Assembly: GCA_963669155.1 (NCBI GenBank)
Contig: OZ022577.1
Location: forward strand, 7,501,788 to 7,565,787
Reading direction: 5' to 3'
DNA from: Arbacia lixula
Taxonomy: Eukaryota > Echinodermata > Echinoidea > Arbacioida > Arbaciidae
Length of the DNA stretch: 64,000 bases
Within the stretch, counting starts at the first letter, position 1. Every line of letters begins with the position of its first letter. This document shows, in pieces, positions 24,501-36,500 of the stretch. The notes below the pieces were generated by a model. It worked only from the letters and a program-made list of their open reading frames with translations, was not told the origin of the DNA and did not search any database. The position numbers and the translations under genes were made by a program.

Positions 24501-27500
24501 CAATAAAGAAATGAGAGCAAGTTAATGAAAAACTGTAACATTTATGTAACAGACCAACAGACTAACAGACCAACAGGAAAAGTGATTACTAGGTCTCTAC
24601 TGAACTTCATTCAAGCGAGACAATAAAATTGATGTATAAGAGACAGGGTAAGATCATTTTGTAGCAAAATCAACTGGGATGCAGTTTAAAATACAGATAC
24701 ACCTTATAACAAGTAAGTTTTGAGTGAACCTCAGCCAGATTAAACACAAATAACTTATTTATAGGCCAAGAGGGGGTAGCATCACTTCCTTAATCATGAC
24801 CTTAGAAGATGAAAACAAAGGCTGCTGAGACATAAAAAACTATGCATGGGACTATCTGTCATGGAACTATACTCCAAGCAAGTGCTTGCATGCATGTGCA
24901 TATGTAACTCTTGAAAAAATGGACGAAACAGCACAGGAAATGACAAAAAGATATGTGAAATTCCTGATAACGATGTGATGTAAACACAGTCCAGTCAGGG
25001 CAATGTTAAAATGCACAGTGCAATGGGCACTATGCCAATAAAAATGTGTGCCAATGAGTCTGACCTCCCTGTGAGCCGGCACAGCGGGATGTAGGCAGCG
25101 TGGGCTAGCTCTGGGGTGAAGACCTCCTGCAGGAGACCCCTGATGTCATCCAGGGAGGATGAGTCTTCGCTCTGGCTCCCTGGGCCTGGAGGGGATAGGG
25201 GAGTGGGGACATGGAAGGACAGGTGGAGGGAGGGAGACGAGGGGTGGAGGTTAGATGGAAGGAAGAAGGGAAGGGGAAATGAGAGGTTGACAAGGTTAAA
25301 TGAACGATAACAATACATGAATGTGAATAGAGAGAAATTCGACTACACACAGTTAACTGGTATGCCTCTGCCCACCTGCGCAGACACTGAAGTCTTGCCA
25401 AAATCTTGAATATTTAGTAAAATTTCATCTTCTAATGCATTGGAAAATTGTTTAACGGCTATGAAATACAACTTAATGAAACGACACCTGACATATATCA
25501 TCATTGCCCCACGTTTGGTGATATTGCTTCATATATTTCACAAATCTATCACATGAACAGCAACATTTCACAATTTGACTTTGATCTGTTACCTTTCTGA
25601 CCCACATAAGAATCACTTTATATACACGAGATCTGGACGAACCGACGGACAACTCGTAAACATAATGCCACCCAGCAACTTCATTGCAGAGGCATAAAAA
25701 GATAAGATAACATAACTGCCTTACCATACTTTGTTAAACTGTGATACTGTGATGAATGGACAAATGAACACTTGATAAACATGTCCAATAAATGCATTTA
25801 CGAACTGTCAGAGATAACTTACAACTAATGGTAATATTCAGTCAGATATAGCACATATGCTAGTCGAGCCTGACTCGCATTCTATTCACAATAAGTGTTC
25901 AGCAAGGTTATCAACAGAAGAATAGCTTTATACTAACATTTTATACAGTCTATTACAGTCTTAGGACCTCATTCTCTCACCTAGATGACTTGGTCTAATG
26001 GTAGGGGAGGAGTTACTCCCAAACAGAGCCACTGGGCTGAGGTCTGAGGTGGAGTCGGTGGAGCGGGCTCTGAACTGAGGACCCACCGGAGAGCCAAAGC
26101 TGAGCTGATTGGTCTCGTTGTCCACCTCGATGACCAGGTATTTGTCTTCGCTGTCAGTACTGAGGGCCAGGCTGTTCTGTCGTCTAGCTTCTGTCCATTA
26201 AAGGGAAATGAAACCCTGCAAATGAGCTGAATTGAACTGGGACCACTTACGTCTGTGCATTAAAGGAAAGATGCCCTGAAATTGAATTAAAATGAATTTA
26301 AGACCCACTCCCTCTCTTCTCGTGTTGACATCATATACTACATTTTAAAAATAAAAATTGACACTTTTCAAAATAGTAATCAAATATTTTCAACATGAAT
26401 TAAGCTGAAATTTGGCTATCGTTAACTCTTTGCCCGCCACGCACACTATCTCCCCTGCGCCACATTAATTTCAGGGTGCCACATTCAGAGGGGCTTTGCA
26501 TGCACTGTCTTACTTAACTTGCAATAACGTTTTATTGGTTTGTCGTGATGAAAAAAAAATGTGTTGCAAAGTCTAATAGAAATTAATACTCTTGCCAATG
26601 GTATCATTTTTTCATGTATAATATCATAGATTCTGAGAATTACAACTTTACATTCTGTCTCCAAATTATCTTTTTGGAGGCTAACTTATACCTCTTATAT
26701 TCAATATTTCCTAATGAAGGTTATTCTCTTAAGTTAGTTCATAGAAAAGATGTCTTATTTGGCTTTCATTACATACCAAACCCATGTCTTTATGGGAATA
26801 ATGAGCCAAGCAATTTAGATTTAGATTTAAATGGGGCATTCAAAAAGAATAAGCTAACAATGAACTAAACTCCTCTATTGAAATTGACCCAAGGTACTTC
26901 TCAATAGACTTCCTGTCCTGGGAGACTTCCTGCCTATTGATACTTTGATCCTCTTATTGTTATATAGGGAGGTAGCAGTTTGTCGCTATTGTATGTGTGT
27001 GCGCACAATACAATTAAATGCGTTCCGTATGCATTGTGCGCGAAATGTGACTTGAGTCGAACTTGGCAGCCCGCTGTACGTGCCGCGAGTCGAACGAAGC
27101 GGGCTAAGAGTTAAGCACAAATACATTTTCTTATGTAGCTAGTGGGACGTCTATTCTACTTCACATTCTACTTAAAAAGATCCTTCAAAAAGTTTATAAA
27201 CAAAGAAATAGCTTCATACTAGAATTTCATATAGTCTATTACGGTTTTAAAAAAGATTAATCATTGCACTTCAAAATTGATCTATAGCAAGTAATGTGAT
27301 TTGATCAATAATTAGATACTACTATGTTATGTATAATGAACAATATATAATGGACTTTGTAATCAAAATGATCAAACAAAGCAAATGTACAAGTACATTC
27401 ACAGTAACAAATCATAATAGTATTGAATAATAAAGTAACATATCTGACAGAGATTTCCAAGAACCACATACCTGGGTGAAAGGAGGCTATCGATTCACAG

Positions 27501-30500
27501 TTTGAAGAAGCCAGCTTGAAGCACAGGAAAAAACGCTTCAGGATGTCTGTCATGTGATCACGCGTCATCTCTCGACCGATGCGCAGAGCTATGGTGTTGA
27601 GGATGTCAACTAGCTTGTAACACACTACTGCCCTCACTTGGCTGCCACTAGGGAAGGTGATGCTGGTACAAGACATGATGTCAAGGATCGGATGCACCAG
27701 CTTTGCAAAGAAGTACTGACAAATGGGATAAGCAAACAAAAATATTATCTTGTCGATACCTTTATTAAATCATGCAGGCAAGCTTCCACCACATTGATTT
27801 GTGTAGACATATATACCAGTACAGGGGCAGACTTCTCTACCTTGTCCACTCCTAAATTCTTGTTCAGAATAAATAGGTCAGAAAATGACTAAGTCTTGTC
27901 AAGGCATATGAATGAAACCATAGGCATTAACTCCATCTTTATCAATACACAGTGTATTCATATGGAGCTAATATTTTGTGCTTTCAAGTTAGATCTTAAT
28001 CTGACTCCTAACAATCAGACTGTTCATTTTCATTTAAAATCTATTCCATATGTTTGCAAGATGTGGTAACTAGGTGCCATGTAACCATCTGGATAGTAGG
28101 CTGACTTGAGCGAGACCTGTATATGTGCACAGTAGAACTTGCCACAAATTCAAAATACTGACAGAAGATCAAAATAAGGTTCAAAATAGCACTGCCTCAT
28201 TAGGTTGGAGTTACCTGTAGTTTCTCCATGAGGCTCGAGTCTGTCAGATAAGGCAAGATGTGACGTAGTAGAACCACGGAGCTGATGAGCCGACCCTCCA
28301 ACTTAGCGCTCACTTTGCGCTGAACTCTACGTACCTGTAGAGGGGCAATAACACTTACAAAGACTGGACTCAAATTGTGGTACATGTATTATGTAACGAC
28401 TGGATATGTCAATTTGGATCCTATTAGGGACATTGTAAGAACATAAAGCATTTTTTTAGTTCATGATGTATCAGTTTTATGCTCACAATAACTCTGCCAT
28501 AACTGTAACTGGTCCCTTTATCATAACTTCAAGTTAAATGATTGTGCACAAGATTTGGTTCCTTAAAAATATTTGTAAATGCTGCTGAAATATGTAACAA
28601 TCTCTCTAGTGAGTTGAACAATCAAACGATGAAAACAGCTTTCACTGCAGTGGTTAGATTGTGATCTTAATTTTTCACATTCTACAGGTAAGACATATCA
28701 CATAGAAAAGCAAGTACGGTAGTGTTATCTTTGGGGGGGGGGGGTGAATTAACACACAAAAAATAAGATTTTAACATCAATGTTTCAACCTTAGTCACAA
28801 TCTGACTAATTTTTCATGTGGGAATCCAAAAATCTCACGAATTAGTGAGATTGTGATAATGGTAAAAAATGTACTATTTGTAGTGTGTAGTGAGATTTTT
28901 GTGAATAGTTGTCATCTTTGAGCAAAGGCATGCGCAATGTACGCATAATGATCATGGCACTTGGGTGATGTGATGAAATCCAATGCAGTATTTTTTGTGC
29001 ACTTTCAGGGAGTCTCCTGCAAAATCAGGGAGACTTGGCTGAATTTTAACATTATTTTTATTTTTCTTTGAATGCACGATAGAGTATGCAACACTTGCTG
29101 GCTAATAAGATTTTCCAACTTGTGCATGGGCGCCCACAACATTTAGTGAGATTTCGACCACTTTGAGGATCTCACTGATTCTTGTTATTTTATTCTGTTA
29201 TTTCTATAGACTTACAGTTTCCTTGATGAATGGCAAGTATTGCTGGAAGATGAACTGGTCTCCGTAGAGCACTGCTATGTCAGTCAAGCACTTGAGAATG
29301 TGCTTAGCGTTGACATCACCAGCAACTGTCTTCTTCCCAATGCATGCACTGAATGTATCTGCAACCACAGGAATAAAGTACTAATTGGTAAAAAAAAAAC
29401 ATCCAGATGCTAAAAAAATGTCCTCAATGTCAATAGGATACAGCACATGGTAAATGCTGAGCTGTAGGATTGTCTCCTTCAAATAAGCCTTAGGATACAG
29501 AAGAGAAGAGAAAGGTATGCTGGCCACAGTACAAGAAGTGATGAACCTTTTTCTAAACTTGTGTTCTGGATACCAAAGCATGAAAAAGGGAGACCTGGTA
29601 GACCTGACATACCTAGATATACGTAGATAATTAATATGGCTATAGAGTACAAAAGTGGTGTCATCATAACCATTGTTATGCGGTTCTTTGGTTCTGAACA
29701 ACAGAAATTTCCCTCAATTTTCCCTCAAATTTATTGGTCCGATATTGGATAGCAGGCGAGTCTCTGGCACTTCTAATAAGAGTCCCCACTGTGATCACTG
29801 CTGCTTGCTCTACCCACATAGTTTAGAACCAGTTGTCTTGACAATTTGCTCATATGGCATCACATTTCAGGACTGTATATGCATTATTGCACTTACCTAT
29901 CTCATCTGCATTCTGGTCATCATGAGCGTAGCAGTAGATCAGCTGCTGAGGCTGCATGTAGCAGGCAGAGAGGGCATCCAGGAGCTTAGGGGTGATGAAG
30001 CAGACGGTCAGGGCAGGCCCAATCCGATGGACAAGCCACATGATGCTCTCACTGGCCACATCGCTGAGACTCTTCCCAATCAGAGTGCTGACCTGGTAGA
30101 GTTTGGACGATAGCTGCTTCTTGTAGGTTCTGGTAAATTGGTCTGATGATGGCTTCTTCTCACTGGCAAAGGGATCCTGGTCCTTGGTGAGGGACTGGCT
30201 GCTGGTGCTGGCTGGGGGAGATGGGGTAGTGGATTGACTGGTGAGGGTGCTCTTGATGGAGAAGTCAAGGTGTGGGGGGTTGTCTTCTGCCTGTTCGGAT
30301 AGCGATGGCAGATTCCCTGAGCTGATGGATGCTGTGTCGGGTTCCCCGTCTCCTCTTGATCCGGTCTCACTCCCCTCGCTGGTAGGGAACATCTGCTCAT
30401 CAAGAGAGGCTGCATCTTCCACCGGGAAGTCCGGGTCCACGACAGCATCTTCATTTGCCACATCCTCTTCTTCTTGTCGACTGTCGCCTTCCTGAGGGGA

Positions 30501-33500
30501 TTCTTCCACACTATTGCCTTCTTCGTGATCCACCATTCTCTCCTCAGATGCTTCGTCTACCACTTCATCTCCTTCTCCGTCGTCACTCCCAAACAGTCCT
30601 TCGTCGACTGACATACCTTCAGGCCCAGAGAGGAATGTCTCGGTCTCCCGGATGCTGTTGCTCACAGTAGACGACATCGCTGTGAGACCACTGACTTGCT
30701 CACTGGCGCCCTCAACAAACATGGGGCAGTGCTTGAGCCCGCTGGTGGCCTCAGTGACATAGCCGACCAACGTGTCTAGGAACGGCTTCAGGCCAAGACT
30801 CATGATGACCTGAGAGAGGAACGAGTGCTGGAATAGCAACAGGTAGTCCGGTGATGAGAACTCTGAATCGAAGAGGTGCGCCAGCAGAGGGATCAGCTCT
30901 ACCTCCGCTAGCTTTGGCCCCAGGTGTGCACTGTACTTGCTGAACAGCGATAGAGCTGCGTAGACAGCAGTGCTGTTGTCCTGGAACAGATTCCTAATAT
31001 ACGGGAGCAGCAGGTCACGACCTTCGATGTTGATATCCTGCGTAACTCTGGGCAACCAGTGTCGTGCCAGCTGGACCATGTTCATGGCCTGGTGGTCAGT
31101 GAGATCTGGTGGCTGTGAGGAGTCACTGGTTGCTTGAAACTTCTGTCGGTGAAGTTCCCCAAGGAAACCATAGAGGGACGGGAAGTAGCGAGGGAAGGGG
31201 ATGAGTTCTGAGTGAGGCTGGAGCAGGAGGCCCGGGGAGAGAGGCGGGTGGCCATGAGGGCTGCCTTGGAAGCAAGAAGCCAAGTCCCACGGGGCCACCA
31301 TGGTCTCAGACTCTCCAGATCTCACTTTCCTCAACAAGATGTGAACAATCTCCCTGACAGGTCTATCAAGCAAGAAAGAAAATACATCACCTTTAGAAAT
31401 CAGCTTAGTGTAACTAGTTGAACACAACCAAAGTATTTACTTTCTATATTAAGAGTTTATACACACACACTCATGAAACGAAATGGGGTTAAATGAAACA
31501 TGAAGGAACTGTTATTTTTGCAAAAGTTTTTTAGTGTGTGATTTTGTCAATCGCACAAAGAACAATATATGGCACGGTCATCAGAATATCTGTATGTGAA
31601 AAATATTGGCTTAGTCAGTGCTGGAACAATTCTCACCTCGGTAATTCCTGGTAGTCGACACCTGCAACATTCTTTAAATGCTGCCACCTAGTGTCCAGGT
31701 CACAGCCAATCTGCTGGTAGCGCAGCTTGGGAGCTAGGCATAGCTCAGCAATCAGGCAACCCAATGCCACCACGTCTCTGGCAACCAGTTGCTGCCACTT
31801 GGCCTCACGGTCCTCCTGTTGTGACAAGAAAAACATTTAAAGAAAAACAAATAAATGAATGAATGAGTGAATGAATGAGTGAATGAATAAATAAATCATT
31901 GCATGAATTAATGATTGACTGATTGAATGAATGAGTGAATGAGTGAACAAATGATTGATTGAATGAATAAATGAATGAATGAATGAGTGAATAAATGGAT
32001 GAATAAATGAATGAATGATCGAATGAATGGTGAATAAATGAATGAATAAATGGATGAATAAATGAATGAATGAATGGTGAATAAATGAATGAATGATTGA
32101 ATTAATTAATGAATGGATAGATGGATGGATAATTAAAAGAATAAATCAATTAATTACCAACAACAACAAATTCACAAATCATCACACTGTTCATGATATA
32201 TATGATGTAGAGAGGGAGCAAGTGGATTGGAAAGTGGTAGGTTGTTTGGTCTAGAATAAGCAGAGAGACTCAAGCTTCTACGATAACTATTGTTGTTATG
32301 ACTATGTTATTTATCAAAATCATCAACATGACCATTTTAATCATAAAGATTATTATTAATGATTGCTATTTTCATATCAATACAGACCTGGATTACATTT
32401 AGTAACTCTAGAGACAAAATATTGGTATTCATTTTCAGGATGGAGCACAATATCCTTACTACTGGGAGTGTGCCGTAACAATTTATTTTAAAAATGATGA
32501 AAAACATACAAATCACTTTACCACTTTATGTTTGATAGGGAGGTGGTAGCTGGCCTTAGAGGTGAATGAGTAGAGCGATTCCAGCTGGTTGAGAGCAGAG
32601 AGGGGGTCGTAATCTTCTGGCAGTACGATGGTTGCCAGCTCCGGTCGAACAAGCCGTGAGTCAACAGGCATGTCAGATTTGGGTCTGGATGAGCATGTGA
32701 GGGAATATGAGAGAACAGACATCACAGCAAACAGTTCACAGTTCCGAGTGAAAAATAACACAAGTTGTAAGGAGACAAGAAGCTTTAAGTCAGTTTCCAA
32801 TTATGATATACTGGTAGTAAGGGACATTCTTGAACAGTATTTTATTTTTTGGCATCCAAAATGGCTACACTATCAAGACACTAAGAAGAGTGATGTATGC
32901 CATAAGAACAGTGTGTTGTTTTTCTTACGTCTTTATGCGCCATTGAAGCATTCTGGTATGGGTAATACACACCAACTTCATTGAGTGACACTTTCTTGAG
33001 AACATACAGGGGTTAAAGGGGAATTACAAATCAAACATATCTCAAGGAAGTAATTAGGTGGTCTGTCGTAATCGACAGATTACCTCTTAACTTTGTTAGA
33101 ATTTTCTTTATTTATTTTTATTCAATGCCCCCGACTTTTTTGTGTCATGTATACCTCAACAATGTATTATCCATGTTTCATCAAATGTTCATCATGTATA
33201 GGTATATATGTGAACATGTCACTGCAATTCTTTCAAGGTCATGGCATGACGGTGATGTCATGAATGAGCAACTAAATGAAAAGCTATTACCTCGTGTAGT
33301 TCTAGAACTGATTATCTACATGTAATGAAATTTCTGCATTTATTCAATTCATTTTTAGGGTGTGATTCTCTTTTATTCCTTGGAATCATTAATGGAATGA
33401 GCGGACGTGCTTTAATGAATCACCTGAAAAAGGGCAGTTTCCTGATGGGGTTCTTGCTGAGCTGAGAGTCATCTCCAGGGAAGGACTGGGCTGTGTTCAT

Positions 33501-36500
33501 ACCCTCAGTGTTGAACGACTGAGACCTGTTCCTCGCTGCAGTCTGTGCTTCTAGTAATGCGCTCTCGCTCTGCTCTGGTCCTTTCTCACTTTCAACCGAA
33601 CTCTGTGTGAGAAATGTGAAGTGAGTCATTGAGCCTCTCCGTTGACTTTACATATGGCAATCTACAGCTTCATCAGCAAGATTGCATCAAGTATCAAACC
33701 TCATTATTTCCCTGCTCTCTCATCAATGGGGAAACTACAAAGAAAACGTTTAGAATTGACTTACCATAAGGCTTTCTCTCGTGAGGGAATTTCCGTCCGA
33801 CTTTTCCAGCACAGCTGGGGGTTTGCTCGTGACACCTCCCTCCTCCCCCACCATCCCATCTACCTCTGTCTTAGCCCCATACTCCTCCTGGCCCGTCGCC
33901 ATGGTGATGGATACCTCGGCTTCGTTCTTCATCTTGGGCCTGTTGATCAGCGGGGGATCCAGGGACATGTAGGGGGAGGGGGCAAAGCGCTTGGGGTGGG
34001 GTATGTTAAAGAGCTGCACCACCCCGTTGTTGGCAGGGAGGGTATGCTGGTCTACCACACACAGGACAACATTCTTAGCTTTCACTGCTGCCACGCCCGA
34101 CAACTGGTGGATATACAAAATAGAGAACAGTACATGATAACATTTCAAACTTTATGGTGGCTACTATTCAAGCGTGATGTGAAAATTCAAACACCCTATA
34201 CTTTGTTTTCATTACACTGTACGAGGAAAATGTTAACAGGGGCTCTTTGTTTCATTGGTTAAATCGCCCTGAGCCTTTGTGTAATTTCTCTCCTGGTAAA
34301 TATCATAGGTCAATGTTGGTATGGAAGCCTTTTCTCTCAGAGGTCTTGTGTTAAAGAAAGTACCAACAGTCGAGACAACGGGTTATGACTAATGGCTGTG
34401 ATGTGTGTGGAATAATGCTCTTTCAAAACTTGGTATTTTACATGAGGGTGCACGTTCAAATTCCAAACACTGCATAATAACTTAGCTAACAAATTACTGC
34501 ATGCATAAGCAGGTAATTATAATGTTTAGGGGCTTTACTGAATTAAGAAATATTTCAAATATCATGCTAGTCAAGGCAAAGATGTTTTTTTCTTTGGTAG
34601 TTCCTTACTTAGTAAACATTCTTTCAAATCAAATACTTTTCACAAAAGATTTTGTTTTTTTCTTCAAATCAATATTATAGAATCTGACAGAACCCAGAGC
34701 AATTTGATTGTGCCAATGCCATGCAGTCGTTAAATATGCCTCCCCCGCTTTGTTAGAGGCACAAAAATAAAAATAAAATGACAAATTCTCTAACCTTGCA
34801 ACCAAATGTGAGGTCAATCCATCGATGCAACCTTTCTGATACATGGGTGCTCTCTAGTAAGGCCATATGTCTCTCAACAAAATCTTCAGGGCCGCTGCAC
34901 CAGGAGGGAACCTCTAGGTCCGGCAGGTCCTCGTGGATCGACCTGAAGATGGACGCATCAGAGAAGAACTCTGGGATACATTCATCGGGCGTCCACGCCT
35001 GCAGCCGCTGGACGGACGCCGGGTACTCGTTGGGCACCCAGACCGTGCGGACATGGGCCTGCAGGAGGGACTTGGGTGTACACCTGGCCTTGTAGATGTA
35101 GTAGGTGATCTCAGAGAGGACGTCAGAGATGTGGTGGGGCACCTGAGCAGCGGCCAGGAGGCTTGGCCCACTGCTGCCACCATCTTCTTCGGTCAGGGCT
35201 TGCATCTGCAGTGCTGACTCGTAGGTGAAGTCCAGCTGCTTGTCACCCTTGTTCAGCCGGTACTTGGACTTGGAGAAGTCCCGGTAGCCCCCGTCGGGTC
35301 GGGAGAAGTCCATCACCCACGGCATGATGGGGTGATGGTTGGGGTTGCCCATCTGCCGGTTGGCCAGGCGATTCAACGTCATCAGGTAGTCATAATTACT
35401 GATCTGCCCCATAGTCCACTTCTGCATGATTTCTGGCAAGGAGTCCATTTTGAGATTTGTTTCAGATTGAGACTGCCTTCCATCTATTGCACTTGATTGT
35501 CTCTCACGATGGCTAATTCCAGCCTCTTCTTGACTTCCTCTTGCTATTGCACGGCTTTGTGTTGATGTCATATTGCTGTGATCATCATTACGCTTCAATT
35601 TCCTGCTCTGACAGAACTGCTGAATATCATTCAGTTTAGGACCACAGAACTGCACCCAGAGTTTTTCATCAATGACAAAGTCTGCCAGAGAGATGTTTCC
35701 ACAAGTGACCCCTCTTGAGTGGCAGTGGGCTACAGCTTGCAGCATCTGGTAGATGACAAAGTGCAGCTTCCCATAGGAGTTAGCCAACATAGCAGGGCTG
35801 AACATAGTGACATCATGGACTGTGTGCTCATGATATGGTTGGAGCAGATACACGTTCTCCTCAGTCACTATAGCACAGTATGCAGAGAGGAGGTTGGGAT
35901 GCTGAGTGCCGCAATCGAGGCCCCCCGGGACCTGCGTGCTGGCAAATTTGGCTGATGCTCTTGAAGCGTCAGACACAACTTCCTGGTTGAGGTAGATGAT
36001 TGGACAATCGTACAGCGATTGAACTAGTTCTATCACACTTGTTTTCTCACGCTGCAGAGAAAGGAAAAAGACAGAAAACAGAGGGTCAATCTCAAAACCT
36101 TCAATTGAATTTTACTTTACGAAATAGAATCTACCCAATCTTTGAAATTATCTATGAGTCTAAATATCTAAGAACTGATTTCAATGTGTGTCAATACCAT
36201 TCCTGCTTACAAGTGGTATCTACATATTTGTTAATAATATGACAAACTAATGGAATTCACCTATGCACAGGCACTGAAGTATTGTCATAATCTCTAATAG
36301 TCTTTTGTCCAATGCCTGGAAAACTTGTTAATTGTACACTTACTTGAGAGTCATATGATATCATAGTACCAAGTTTGGTGACATTTAGTCACATATTTCA
36401 TCAAGTTATCGTGTAACTGACCTCAGCACATAGAGAGCGGTGATATCTGCTGAGTGTGCAGGAGCATTTCTGATAGGCCGCCTCCCACTCAGCCTGGTAC

